64,000 bases of DNA from NCBI GenBank assembly GCA_902800065.1, contig CADCDE010000002.1, forward strand, positions 1-64,000, given 5' to 3'. The first letter of the stretch is position 1. Each line of letters opens with the position of its first letter. Below the pieces are notes generated by a model, which worked only from the letters and a program-made list of their open reading frames with translations, searched no databases and was not told the DNA's origin. The DNA is from an uncultured Ruminococcus sp. (GTDB lineage Bacteria > Bacillota > Clostridia > Oscillospirales > Acutalibacteraceae). Shown here piece by piece: positions 18,001 to 25,077 of the stretch. The translations under genes were made by a program, and so were the position numbers.

Positions 18001-18632
18001 GAGAATTAGGAATTGTCAAAACAAACAATTTCTTTTCATGCACTGCAAAGGATTTAATCGGAGAATATGTCGGACAAACAAGCGGAAAAACCTATGAGCT
18101 TTTGAAGAAATCAATCAATGGAGTATTGTTCATAGATGAAGCATACAGCTTATCCTATGCTGATGACAGCAGTGGAGCGAATTTCAAGAAAGATGCACTT
18201 GAACAGATAATAGCATTCATGGACGCCCCCGAACACAGAAGCAAATGCTGTATAATCTTTGCAGGCTATCAGAAAGATATGCAGGGACTGTATAAATCAA
18301 ACAGCGGTATGCGTTCAAGGATAGAAGAAGTGCATTTCAGAGACTACACCCCAGAAGAAATGTATGATATATTTGCATTGTTCTGCAAAAAAGGCGGATA
18401 CAAGATAGCCGAAGATGTCAGGGAATATTATCTTCCAATATTCGAGAAAATGACGAAAATGGAATATTACTCCAACGGACGAACAGCCCGAACAGTCTAT
18501 GAAAAGACAATTTCAAATCTCAAAAGACGAGTAATATATACAGACAACATCACCGAAGACGAAAGACAAACTATTATGAAATCAGATTTGCTTTCGGCTG
18601 AGGAATGTTATAATATAGTGTCGATAGAGTGA
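15078..18632 (+). CDS. Giant ATPase with three CbxX/CfqX-type AAA+ modules
   Basis: 1184 residues. Three complete CbxX-type AAA+ modules have Walker A motifs GNPGVGKTT (from residue 410), GNPGTGKTT (683) and GNPGTGKST (957). Each is followed by a DLIG/DLID-Y-VG block and a Walker B motif (VLFIDDAYSL, VLYIDEAYQI, VLFIDEAYSL), then an AGY/GMY sensor region and arginine-rich SSRF, SRRV or RSRI. Residues 1-340 look like a fourth, degenerate P-loop domain (IFLIYGNLDDMF; AVVFTFFQDF in Walker B position) interrupted by a basic linker around 75-130. CbxX proteins remodel protein complexes. The gene starts 3 bases after the membrane coiled-coil gene, so both are probably one machine. Confidence 0.93.
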   Translation: MSSILERPNLNKIFLIYGNLDDMFISPDLQKNNFRPYLNVYLKSLGYKKIVFYSGAKNTGKYVLDDESAVLAINKNKRRTTQNENSDKPKRRILSPRAKQQNNEEIKKQEQQVKEDAEKSSENINVQNNKMVYKQPKITPAEFLDDAKKMMADSSIKTAVVFTFFQDFITDNSAPQQQYSELLSHLWDEYTLNGNENICIFLAPQMNAESISGMFDKLQSGDVFRNRFFNDNKTINRSCTMYVGLPNQDEFRYMLEYLRIVGDNGKKLSYKITDVPKMVSSLMYLSREADREENRAGYLSSVYENIAYYMKYYDGDKVPFDEGVIKKIYSRFKADSGDPMEILMNTRGWESVAKRIQEIVKDYKQKKARILAERPASKKEKKLVCASERINTPDDSIEFNYPVPHFVIKGNPGVGKTTVARLIGQIFYENGILKKGLTVEATRDDLIDRYVGGTTGKTREAVMSAQEGVLFIDDAYSLLDGSEENNYPKQAIDELVAIMTNPKQYRFCMIMAGYPEPMDELLKMNAGLSSRFSKANILTIEDYEPDLLKDIFVSNCNKDGYKIDEMLDLDLFFKNLYDQRDRANFGNARDVVAVAREAKMQSSLRDDEARLITKEDFGSYEKYFDKHGVSSIDEIYAEIDNYIGMEFVKELFENVRLEILDEEDCKRRGVKPDHYADHYIFAGNPGTGKTTVGKMIGRFYHVMGVLGGKETLFVDASDLIGTHVGDSKEKVAKKIQEAIDHNSVLYIDEAYQIADSAYRDEIVGAMMTKMTENASDFKMIFGMYSNRVEDFLKLNAGLSRRVRIVNFPDYTPEQLTKIFDITIKQQGRTITDEAHHLIELLMEYKYNTRTENFGNAGDVKKLVIDMKKLLLRRVSKADESVDKYQYTKDDIPQDQLELIKDQINPRTFDDIMQSLNEQIGMSDLKEIILRKQEEILYAKKSGRTTYGITPGYYFFVGNPGTGKSTSAKLFGECLRELGIVKTNNFFSCTAKDLIGEYVGQTSGKTYELLKKSINGVLFIDEAYSLSYADDSSGANFKKDALEQIIAFMDAPEHRSKCCIIFAGYQKDMQGLYKSNSGMRSRIEEVHFRDYTPEEMYDIFALFCKKGGYKIAEDVREYYLPIFEKMTKMEYYSNGRTARTVYEKTISNLKRRVIYTDNITEDERQTIMKSDLLSAEECYNIVSIE

Positions 18633-18643
18633 TAGGTGAAACT

Positions 18644-18748
18644 ATGAAAAAATTTTATATGCTTCTAAAAATAATTCTAATGCTATGCGATATTGCGATA
18701 GCAGTATTGGCTTTTCAGAATTACAAAAAGGAACATATTCACGAATAA
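18644..18748 (+). CDS. 34-residue single-TM peptide at the end of the ter operon
   Basis: ATG at 18644, 11 bases after the AAA+ stop, preceded by ATAGGTGA at 6-7 nt. The peptide starts MKKFYMLLKIILMLCDIAIAVLAF and ends NYKKEHIHE. Residues about 5-24 form one transmembrane helix with a basic N-terminus and a charged C-terminal tail. Spacing, ribosome binding site and length to the stop fit a real small gene of the operon, although so short a frame can occur by chance. It could be a membrane regulator or anchor for the AAA+/coiled-coil complex; no family is recognised. Confidence 0.55.
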   Translation: MKKFYMLLKIILMLCDIAIAVLAFQNYKKEHIHE

Positions 18749-18775
18749 AGTGAATTTTTATTAAAAATTGCCATT

Positions 18776-18842
18776 TGTCATTCTGAGGAGCAACAGTGAC
18801 GAAGAATCTTTCAAAAGATTCCTCGCTACGCTCGGAATGACA
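18776..18842. repeat. Family A dispersed palindrome, copy 3
   Basis: TGTCATTCTGAGGAGCAACAG...GAAGAATCTTTCAAAAGATTCCTC...GGAATGACA. It follows the last ter-operon gene by 27 bases and may serve as its transcription end, because no other terminator is visible before the rpmG promoter. Confidence 0.85.
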
Positions 18843-18887
18843 GTGGGATTGCTCTCAATGACATAGAGCAATTTTGTAAAAAAGTTC

Positions 18888-18917
18888 TTGACAAATAAGG
18901 GATATGTGTGGTATACT
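18888..18917 (+). promoter_or_regulatory. Promoter of rpmG-secE-nusG-rplK-rplA
   Basis: TTGACA (18888-18893), 18-nt spacer, TATACT (18912-18917), preceded on the downstream side of the spacer by TGTG. The leader to the rpmG start is about 75 nt. Confidence 0.7.
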
Positions 18918-18999
18918 GTAAATACCTCGTATGGGGCAATTTTTTTTAGCCTTTTTGAGGGAGGTCAACAATATTCCGTAATACCGGGAGGTGCCGTTA

Positions 19000-19149
19000 A
19001 TGAGAGTAAAAATAACATTGGCTTGCACAGAGTGTAAGCAGCGTAACTACAACACTATGAAAAACAAGAAGAATGACCCTGACAGACTTGAAATGAACAA
19101 GTATTGCAGATTCTGCAAAAAGCATACTCTGCATAAGGAAACAAAGTAA
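19000..19149 (+). CDS. rpmG: 50S ribosomal protein L33
   Basis: 49 residues, standard L33 length. [25 protein letters not shown] and [16 protein letters not shown] carry the two CxxC pairs (C9/C12 and C36/C39) of the zinc-binding form of L33. The ATG at 19000 follows GGGAGGTG. It is the first gene of the rpmG-secE-nusG-rplK-rplA unit, the usual order in Firmicutes, and lies 14 bases before secE. Confidence 0.95.
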   Translation: MRVKITLACTECKQRNYNTMKNKKNDPDRLEMNKYCRFCKKHTLHKETK

Positions 19150-19163
19150 ACGGAGGTTCAGCA

Positions 19164-19409
19164 ATGGCTAAGAAAAAAGCTGAAGAAAAAAAACAGAATG
19201 CGTTTGCCAAAGCAGGCAGTGCAATTTCAGGTTTCTTCCGTGACATTATCAGGGAAATCAAGAAAATAGTGTGGCCGACTCCGAAAACAACTTTCAGAAA
19301 TACAGGCATAGTATTGCTTGTAATGTTGGTTTCCGGATTGGTAATTTTCGGTCTTGATACAGGATTACACGCCCTTTTCGGACTTGTAATGGATCTTGCC
19401 GGAAACTAA
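19164..19409 (+). CDS. secE: Preprotein translocase subunit SecE
   Basis: 81 residues. The single-TM bacterial SecE pattern is clear: a lysine-rich start, the amphipathic cytoplasmic helix FFRDIIREIKKIVWPTPKTTFRNT with the conserved WP, and one membrane helix (VLLVMLVSGLVIFGLDTGLH). SecE clamps SecY in the export channel. AACGGAGG precedes the ATG. It is located between rpmG and nusG as in most bacteria. Confidence 0.96.
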   Translation: MAKKKAEEKKQNAFAKAGSAISGFFRDIIREIKKIVWPTPKTTFRNTGIVLLVMLVSGLVIFGLDTGLHALFGLVMDLAGN

Positions 19410-19437
19410 AAAACAATGAGTGTCGGAGGGAATACTT

Positions 19438-19992
19438 ATGCCGAGCGATGAAGCAAAATGGTATGTTGTGCATACATATTCCGGTTATGAAAACAAGGTT
19501 CGTGAGGATCTTGCAATAACAGTAAAAAACAGAGGTTTTCAGGAACTTATCACGGACATTTGCCTTCCACTTGAAAAAGTGACCGAGGTGGGCAGTGACG
19601 GCAAACCGAAAGTAGTCGAGCGAAAGATTTTCCCCGGATATGTATTTGTTAAAATGGTAATGAATGACGATTCTTGGTATGTCGTAAGAAATATAAGAGG
19701 ATGTACCGGATTTGTCGGTCCGAGTTCAAAGCCGATACCGCTTTCAGATGCGGAGGTCAAGGCAATGGGTCTTGACGATCACAGTGAGAACGAGGATACA
19801 GTCAAAAAGAGTGTCGAGCTTAAATACAAGGTCGGTGACAGGGTTGTTATTAAGGACAGCTCCTTCTACGGCAGTGAGGGTGTAGTTGAATCAATAGATC
19901 TCAATGCCAAGACAGTCCGTGTTATCGTTCAGATACTCGACAGACAGACTCCTGTTGAGCTTGATATTTTCAAGGTCGAGCCGCTGGAGTAA
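19438..19992 (+). CDS. nusG: Transcription termination/antitermination factor NusG
   Basis: 184 residues from ATG 19438 (CGGAGGGAAT upstream; the in-frame codon at 19420 lacks a site). The NGN domain has WYVVHTYSGYENKVREDL and KIFPGYVFVKMVMNDDSWYVVRNIRGCTGFVG. The C-terminal KOW domain has YKVGDRVVIKDSSFYGSEGVVESIDLNAKTVRVIVQI. It binds RNA polymerase and couples it to Rho or the ribosome. Length and order are standard. Confidence 0.97.
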   Translation: MPSDEAKWYVVHTYSGYENKVREDLAITVKNRGFQELITDICLPLEKVTEVGSDGKPKVVERKIFPGYVFVKMVMNDDSWYVVRNIRGCTGFVGPSSKPIPLSDAEVKAMGLDDHSENEDTVKKSVELKYKVGDRVVIKDSSFYGSEGVVESIDLNAKTVRVIVQILDRQTPVELDIFKVEPLE

Positions 19993-20050
19993 TAAAATGA
20001 GCTGATAACAGGGTTTAATATCCTGTTGTTATTGGGGGATCAGTTCCCTC

Positions 20051-20095
20051 GTGGGAGGAGAGAAAATTCTTTGATATCTCTCCGCATTTTACCAC
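20051..20095 (+). promoter_or_regulatory. Probable ribosomal protein L1 binding site upstream of rplK
   Basis: GTGGGAG (20051-20057) and TACCAC (20090-20095) form an outer helix, and GGAGAGA (20057-20063) with TCTCTCC (20077-20083) an inner one, separated by an asymmetric loop. L1 represses its own operon by binding such a helix-loop-helix, which copies its 23S rRNA site. The same GTGGGAGGA...TACCAC pattern recurs before rplA. The assignment is from pattern, not from a covariance search. Confidence 0.55.
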
Positions 20096-20118
20096 AAATT
20101 TTGGAGGTGCAGTTAAAA

Positions 20119-20544
20119 ATGGCTCAGAAGGTAACAGGCTTTATAAAGCTTCAGATACCTGCCGGCAAGGCAACACCGGCACCGCCTGTAGGACCGGCTC
20201 TCGGTCAGCACGGTGTCAACATCATGATGTTCACAAAGGAATTCAATGAGCGTACAAAGAATGACATAGGACTTATTATCCCTGTTGTCATCACTGTTTA
20301 TGCAGACCGTTCATTCACTTTTGTAACAAAGACTCCGCCTGCGGCAGTTCTTATCAAAAAGGCTTGCGGTATCGAATCAGCTTCAGGCGAACCTAACAAG
20401 AAAAAGGTTGCTAAAATCACAAAAGAGCAGATCCAGAAGATCGCAGAACAGAAAATGCCCGACCTCAATGCTTCAAGCATTGAATCAGCCTGCAGCATGA
20501 TCGCAGGTACAGCAAGAAGTATGGGTATTGAAGTAATCGACTGA
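20119..20544 (+). CDS. rplK: 50S ribosomal protein L11
   Basis: 141 residues, exact standard length, from ATG 20119 with TTGGAGGTG upstream; frames reaching further upstream run through the leader and are not coding. [46 protein letters not shown] is the L11 N-terminal domain (proline-rich target of stringent-response signalling), and [11 protein letters not shown] closes the rRNA-binding C-terminal domain. Confidence 0.97.
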   Translation: MAQKVTGFIKLQIPAGKATPAPPVGPALGQHGVNIMMFTKEFNERTKNDIGLIIPVVITVYADRSFTFVTKTPPAAVLIKKACGIESASGEPNKKKVAKITKEQIQKIAEQKMPDLNASSIESACSMIAGTARSMGIEVID

Positions 20545-20554
20545 TTATCCCCGA

Positions 20555-20587
20555 GTGGGAGGACAAAATAATCTCCGATTTTACCAC
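20555..20587 (+). promoter_or_regulatory. Second L1-type leader motif between rplK and rplA
   Basis: GTGGGAGGA (20555-20563) and TACCAC (20582-20587) with inner TCTCC repeat the arrangement seen before rplK. It lies 19 bases before the rplA start codon, in place to block initiation by L1 binding. Assigned by pattern only. Confidence 0.5.
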
Positions 20588-20606
20588 TGAATAGGGAGGA
20601 AAACCA

Positions 20607-21308
20607 ATGAAACACGGTAAAAAATATGTCGATGCTGCAAAGCTCATCGACAAAACAAAGGCTTACGATTCAAAAGAAGCAATAGATGTTTGCCTCAAAA
20701 CAGGTACAGCTAAATTTGACGAAACTGTTGAGCTTCATGTAAAACTCGGTGTTGACTCTCGTCACGCTGATCAGCAGGTTCGTGGTGCTATCGTTCTTCC
20801 GAACGGAACAGGCAAACAGGTAAGAGTTCTTGCAATATGCAAGGGTGACAATGTTCAGAAGGCTCAGGAAGCCGGTGCTGAATATGTCGGTGCAGAAGAA
20901 TTTACACAGAAAATTCAGAGCGAAGGCTGGACAGACTTTGACGTACTTATCACAACTCCCGATATGATGGGACTTGTAGGTCGTCTCGGTAAGATCCTCG
21001 GTCCCCGTGGACTTATGCCGAACCCGAAGGCTGGTACAGTTGCTCCTGACATCGCAAAGGCTATCAGGGAAGCAAAAGCAGGTAAGATTGAATATCGTCT
21101 TGACAAGACTAATATCATTCACTGCCCCATCGGTAAGGTTTCTTTCGGTACAGATAAGGTTTCCGAGAACTTTGACGCACTTATCGGTGCTATCATCAAA
21201 GCTAAACCCGCTGCTGCAAAAGGTCAGTACATCAGATCAGTTGCTGTTACAACAACAATGGGTCCTTCTGTAAGAGTAAACCCTGCAAAAATCAGCGGTG
21301 CAGTCTGA
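20607..21308 (+). CDS. rplA: 50S ribosomal protein L1
   Basis: 233 residues. Typical L1 features are [51 protein letters not shown], the second-domain [10 protein letters not shown], and C-terminal [24 protein letters not shown]. It binds the L1 stalk of 23S rRNA and is a translational repressor of its own operon; two candidate target sites are visible upstream. ATAGGGAGG precedes the ATG. The unit ends in a family B repeat rather than an obvious T-run terminator. Confidence 0.97.
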   Translation: MKHGKKYVDAAKLIDKTKAYDSKEAIDVCLKTGTAKFDETVELHVKLGVDSRHADQQVRGAIVLPNGTGKQVRVLAICKGDNVQKAQEAGAEYVGAEEFTQKIQSEGWTDFDVLITTPDMMGLVGRLGKILGPRGLMPNPKAGTVAPDIAKAIREAKAGKIEYRLDKTNIIHCPIGKVSFGTDKVSENFDALIGAIIKAKPAAAKGQYIRSVAVTTTMGPSVRVNPAKISGAV

Positions 21309-21314
21309 TTTTTT

Positions 21315-21450
21315 AGTGTTGAGAGTGGAGAGTTGAGAGTGAAGCAAATGTAAAATCTGACTTTTCACTGCAAAACAAGAAAAAAAGTGGATTTTGGGAA
21401 TGAAGTGGAAGATTTCATAACTCCACTCTCCACTCTTAACATTCCACTCT
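21315..21450. repeat. Family B dispersed palindrome, copy 3 (full length)
   Basis: Left arm AGTGTTGAGAGTGGAGAGTTGAGAGTGAAG (21315-21344) and right arm ACTCCACTCTCCACTCTTAACATTCCACTCT (about 21420-21450) are inverted copies around about 75 nt. It lies between rplA and the rplJ promoter and can form a long hairpin that may stop the rplA transcript. Confidence 0.7.
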
Positions 21451-21460
21451 AAAAAAATGC

Positions 21461-21489
21461 TTGACATACACATTTCGGTGTGGTATAAT
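21461..21489 (+). promoter_or_regulatory. Promoter of rplJ-rplL
   Basis: TTGACA (21461-21466), 17-nt spacer, TATAAT (21484-21489): full consensus, followed by the L10 leader. Confidence 0.85.
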
Positions 21490-21495
21490 CAATAA

Positions 21496-21631
21496 TGCTG
21501 TTGACTGTAGACAGCAGGTGCTGAAAAGCATAATGGGTAATTTTTCCAGCCTGCCGAGGTTGTGTGCGTTTGTATAATAATACTTGAATGTATTTCTACG
21601 CCTTCCTCGCAAAGTGGAGGGCGTATTTTTT
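21496..21631 (+). promoter_or_regulatory. L10 leader with attenuator
   Basis: The transcript between the promoter and rplJ carries the features of the Firmicutes L10(L12)4 leader: a GCTGTTGACTGTAGACAGC hairpin, a central GCTGAAAAGC element and CCAGCCTGCCGAGG. It ends with a terminator-like hairpin (ACGCC at 21598-21602 with GGCGT at 21620-21624, then TATTTTTT). In the known mechanism L10 binding favours the terminator. The assignment rests on position and on recalled sequence elements. Confidence 0.75.
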
Positions 21632-21653
21632 AAATATTCGGAGGTGAATCGTT

Positions 21654-22196
21654 TTGCCAAGTCAGAAGGTTTTGGAACAAAAACAGCAGATCGTTTCCGA
21701 TCTTGCTGAAAGAATCCAAAGTTCAGTTGCAGGTGTTATCGTTGACTACAAGGGTATCAATGTAGAGGACGATACAAAGCTCCGTAAGGAACTTCGTGAG
21801 AGCGGTGTAAAGTACACTGTAATAAAGAATACTCTCATCAAGCGTGCGGCTGAAAAGGCAGGTCTTAACGGTATTGATGATGTACTTAACGGTACTTCAG
21901 CTATCGCAACAAGTGCAGAAGACTATGTTGCAGCAGCTCGTATTCTCCAGAAGTTCGCAGATACTCACGAGAATTTCAAAGTAAAGACAGGTTATCTTGA
22001 TAACGAAGTAATCAGTCTCGAAAAAATTCAGAGTCTTGCTAAACTTCCGTCAAGAGAAGTCCTGCTCGCAAATGTATTGGGTGCATTCCAGGCACCTATC
22101 GCATCTTTCGCAAGAGCCGTACAGGCTATTGTAGACAAGAGCGGTGAAGCTAATGCAGAAGAAGCTGCTCCGGCAGAAGCTCCCGCAGAAGCATAA
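21654..22196 (+). CDS. rplJ: 50S ribosomal protein L10
   Basis: 180 residues starting at TTG 21654, where GGAGGTGAATC gives a good ribosome binding site. The N-terminal rRNA-binding domain has VLEQKQQIVSDLAERIQSSVAGVIVDYKGINV and VKYTVIKNTLIKRAAEKAG. The C-terminal helices bind L7/L12 dimers. The acidic, alanine-rich tail (AEEAAPAEAPAEA) is common in Clostridia. A TTG start for rplJ is unusual but well placed. Confidence 0.95.
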   Translation: MPSQKVLEQKQQIVSDLAERIQSSVAGVIVDYKGINVEDDTKLRKELRESGVKYTVIKNTLIKRAAEKAGLNGIDDVLNGTSAIATSAEDYVAAARILQKFADTHENFKVKTGYLDNEVISLEKIQSLAKLPSREVLLANVLGAFQAPIASFARAVQAIVDKSGEANAEEAAPAEAPAEA

Positions 22197-22241
22197 TTTC
22201 AAGAAAATAAAAAACATCTCAAAATTTGGAGGTAATTCAAA

Positions 22242-22616
22242 ATGGCATCAGAGAAAGTTACAGCTATTGTAGAAGAATTGAAAGGTCTTACAGTTCTCGA
22301 ACTCTCAGAGCTCGTTCACGCTGTAGAAGATGAATTTGGCGTATCAGCTGCTGCTGCAGTTGCGGTTGTAGGTCCTGCAGGTGACGCTCCCGCTGCTGCT
22401 GAGCAGACAGAATTTGACGTTATCCTTAAGTCAGCAGGTGCTGAGAAAATCAAGGTTATCAAGGTTGTTCGTGAAATCACAGGTCTCGGCTTGAAAGAAG
22501 CAAAGGCTCTCGTTGACGGTGCTCCTAAGGCAGTTAAAGAGGGTGCAAGCAAGGACGATGCTGAAGCTATCAAGGCTAAACTCGAAGAAGTTGGTGCTGA
22601 GGTAGAAGTTAAGTAA
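22242..22616 (+). CDS. rplL: 50S ribosomal protein L7/L12
   Basis: 124 residues. The N-terminal dimerisation helices ([33 protein letters not shown]), an alanine-rich hinge, and the C-terminal factor-binding domain [44 protein letters not shown] are all standard. It is present in multiple copies on the ribosomal stalk. TTGGAGG lies upstream, and it is co-transcribed with rplJ. Confidence 0.97.
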   Translation: MASEKVTAIVEELKGLTVLELSELVHAVEDEFGVSAAAAVAVVGPAGDAPAAAEQTEFDVILKSAGAEKIKVIKVVREITGLGLKEAKALVDGAPKAVKEGASKDDAEAIKAKLEEVGAEVEVK

Positions 22617-22680
22617 TTTTACTTACTGTTTTTAGGCAATACTTAAATCTTTTTTAATCACCATAGGAGGTGCAAAAAAC

Positions 22681-22869
22681 ATGGCAAAATGTGAAATTTG
22701 CGGTAAGGGAGTAACTTTCGGTATTCAGGTTTCTCACTCACACAGACGCTCAAACAGAACATGGAAGCCAAACGTCGTTAAGGTAAAAGCGATTGTAAAC
22801 GGCAGCCCAAAACGCGTTAATGTCTGCACCCGTTGCCTTCGTTCAGGTAAGGTTACTAGAGCAGTCTAA
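22681..22869 (+). CDS. rpmB: 50S ribosomal protein L28
   Basis: 62 residues, standard length. MAKCEICGKGVTFGIQVSHSHRRSNRTWKPNVVKV and CTRCLRSGKVTRAV are diagnostic, including the CxxC pairs (C4/C7, C51/C54) of the zinc-binding form. ATAGGAGGTG lies upstream. No promoter is obvious in the 64 bases after rplL, so it may be transcribed with rplJL. A strong terminator follows. Confidence 0.96.
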   Translation: MAKCEICGKGVTFGIQVSHSHRRSNRTWKPNVVKVKAIVNGSPKRVNVCTRCLRSGKVTRAV

Positions 22870-22893
22870 TGCAATAAATAAAAAAATATTTAC

Positions 22894-22930
22894 GGCACTT
22901 CGGGGGATTATTTCTCCGAGTGCCTTTTTT
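22894..22930 (+). terminator. Intrinsic terminator after rpmB
   Basis: GGCACTTCGGGGGA pairs with TCTCCGAGTGCC around TTATT, followed by TTTTTT (22925-22930). Confidence 0.85.
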
Positions 22931-22931
22931 T

Positions 22932-22958
22932 AGTGAGGAATGAGGAGTGAGAAGTGAG
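22932..22958. repeat. Family B dispersed palindrome, copy 4 (half element)
   Basis: AGTGAGGAATGAGGAGTGAGAAGTGAG; only one arm is present. It directly abuts, and appears to supply the start of, the following small frame. Confidence 0.5.
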
Positions 22959-23216
22959 AAATTTAATTTGTTTGCCGATGAATTTGGGTATAATGTTGAT
23001 GACATATATTCTGTGACATATTTTGAAGATGTGTTTGAGTTGGAAAATAACAGTCTTATTTTCAGGCATATTGATATAGATTTTATCAACGGAGAATTTT
23101 TGGAGATAAATGACAATGATATACGGTATCAAAGACTAAAAGATATTTTTTCGTTAAATGAAACGGATTTGAAAGACGGCAAAAAAAATTACGTCCTACT
23201 ATACAGCAAGACGTAA
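22947..23216 (+). CDS. Small acidic hypothetical protein, possibly a truncated gene
   Basis: Up to 89 residues from GTG 22947. The first five residues are encoded by family B repeat sequence, and no convincing ribosome binding site precedes any candidate start. The body is acidic and aromatic (FADEFGYNVDDIYSVTYFEDVFELENNSLIFRHIDIDFI and ending NYVLLYSKT), which looks like the C-terminal part of a soluble alpha/beta protein. It probably lost its 5' end when the repeat arrived. Family not recognised. Confidence 0.4.
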   Translation: MRSEKFNLFADEFGYNVDDIYSVTYFEDVFELENNSLIFRHIDIDFINGEFLEINDNDIRYQRLKDIFSLNETDLKDGKKNYVLLYSKT

Positions 23217-23240
23217 AAATATGATGATTATTTATGTATT

Positions 23241-24706
23241 TTATATCCAAAATTTTAATCCTACAAAAAACAGAATTACAATGAACATGAATATAATATG
23301 TTTCCATTTTTGGTCGACAAGCAGACCGATAAATTCTCTTAAGAAAGCATTGGGATAAAAGTAGAACTTTGTTTTTGCGGAAATGCCTTTTGCATCAAAA
23401 CCGTTCTTTTTTGACAGGATATATCCTCTGAAAATATGATAATTGGTAGTCGCAAAGGCTATATTTTTATTTTCGATACTTCCGCCGTGTTTCTCTATTA
23501 CCTTGCGGGAAAATTGCATATTTTCAAAAGTATTGGTACTTTTATCCTCACGGCATATACGTTCGGCAGGAATCCCCTGACTGAGAAGATAACGCTCTAT
23601 AGCCTCTCCCTCCGAAATTATTTCATCGGAGCCTTGTCCGCCTGACGGAACAAATACAGCGTGCTTGCCGTTTTTTCATACTGTGCTTTCTCAAAAGCAA
23701 TTGCACTGTCAGCTCTGCCCTTGAGCAGTGGAGTAAGAGTTCCGTCTTTTCTGATACCACAGCCGAGAATTATAATATAATCTCTGTCATAATGCGGCTT
23801 ATACCTTGTCGAAAGATATGAGCAGACAATAGTAGAAAGAAACATACATTCTATATATACGACAATATATGTAATAATGTCTTTTATGATAGTAATATTA
23901 TATGTTTCAAGGTTCAAAAGCCTTGCAAGGTTATATGCTCCTATCGTGAATATGACTCCGACAGCCCACAGAACGGCAAATATTATACCCAAAGCATTTA
24001 CGGGACGATAACCTTCATTACGCATGAGCCATATATTGCTTATTGCAAGAAGCAGGGAAATAAGCAGCATTATAGGTACAAGTGCAAGCAGCAGCATAAT
24101 ACCTGTTTCTGTGACCAAAACTAAAAAATTTGTAAAAGAATTGACGACATTATTGAGCATTTTATAAGTAATATAAAGTAAAATTATCATGATATAAATG
24201 CCGATACCGCCGCAGGCAATCATCTGATAACAAAAATTTCCTTGCTTTCTGTAACTGTTGAACAAAAATATCATAATGATTTCAGTTATCAGTAATGATG
24301 TCAGAATTGCAATAATAACTATATCATAACCGTTGAAATTAAAATTTCCATTGGTATTTTCAAATATAACGTTCAAAAAATTGACGGAAAATGTGTATTT
24401 CATATAATGTTCCATCATGCTGCTATCGTCAAAAAGCTGATAGCGTAATGTCATTCCTGTTTTGCCTTGCCCTACAGCTTTGAAATCAATCAAAAGTTCC
24501 TCGTTTTCAATGCGGTAATCTTCCATTTCCAATATACCTTCGGAAGTAAAATTTACTTCGACCTTTGGGTTGATATTTACGGCATCTGTCATAGCTCTTG
24601 TGTGAAGTGTGTAATGATTTCCCGTTGCTGCAACATATATGGCGGAAAACAGCAATATGAGTACAATGCAGATATTCATTGCAATTATTTTTTTATTGGT
24701 TTTCAT
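23241..24706 (-). pseudogene. YdcF/SanA-like (DUF218) membrane protein, frameshifted
   Basis: Two minus-strand frames together encode one protein. The first (from ATG 24706) has about eight hydrophobic segments and then the DUF218 start YKPHYDRDYIIILGCGIRKDGTLTPLLKGRADSAIAFEKAQYEK, then runs into a stop at 23618. In another frame the domain continues GKHAVFVPSGGQGSDEIISEGEAIERYLLSQGIPAERI, then STNTFENMQFSRKVIE and FATTNYHIFRG, to a final membrane helix ending at 23241. The break is a run of six A on the coding strand (plus 23671-23676); a seventh A restores EKNGKHAVFVPSGG. DUF218 proteins are linked to envelope polymer metabolism. It could be a true pseudogene or a sequencing error. Confidence 0.8.
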
Positions 24707-24813
24707 TTATTTATACCTCTATTCAAAAAGTAATATACAAATAATATACTATAAAAAGACGAAAATTTCAATATTTAATGCGATTTCCGCACAGAAATAA
24801 ATTTTTGTCAAAG

Positions 24814-24844
24814 AATAAAAAATGCCCCGACACAAAGTGACGGG
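24814..24844 (-). terminator. Intrinsic terminator of the tRNA-Arg gene
   Basis: CCCGACAC (24826-24833) pairs with GTGACGGG (24837-24844) with one mismatch. On the minus strand the stem is followed by GCATTTTTTATTC. Confidence 0.75.
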
Positions 24845-24855
24845 ACGTTTTACAG

Positions 24856-24929
<74 letters not shown>

Positions 24930-25077
24930 TTATTTCAAAATACTATACTATTTTACAATGTTATTAAGACTTTGTCAAGAGATTTTTTAGTGTATTATTG
25001 TAAAAAATAGTTTGCTATTTCGACATAAATGTTATATACTTATATTATTGATAAAGTTTTTTGAGGAGGAGTTTTTT

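Noticed and set aside
23665-23685. Programmed -1 frameshifting in the YdcF-like gene
   Set aside because: The A-run is not in the phase of a standard slippery heptamer relative to the incoming frame, and no downstream stimulatory structure stands out; a simple one-base loss explains the data.
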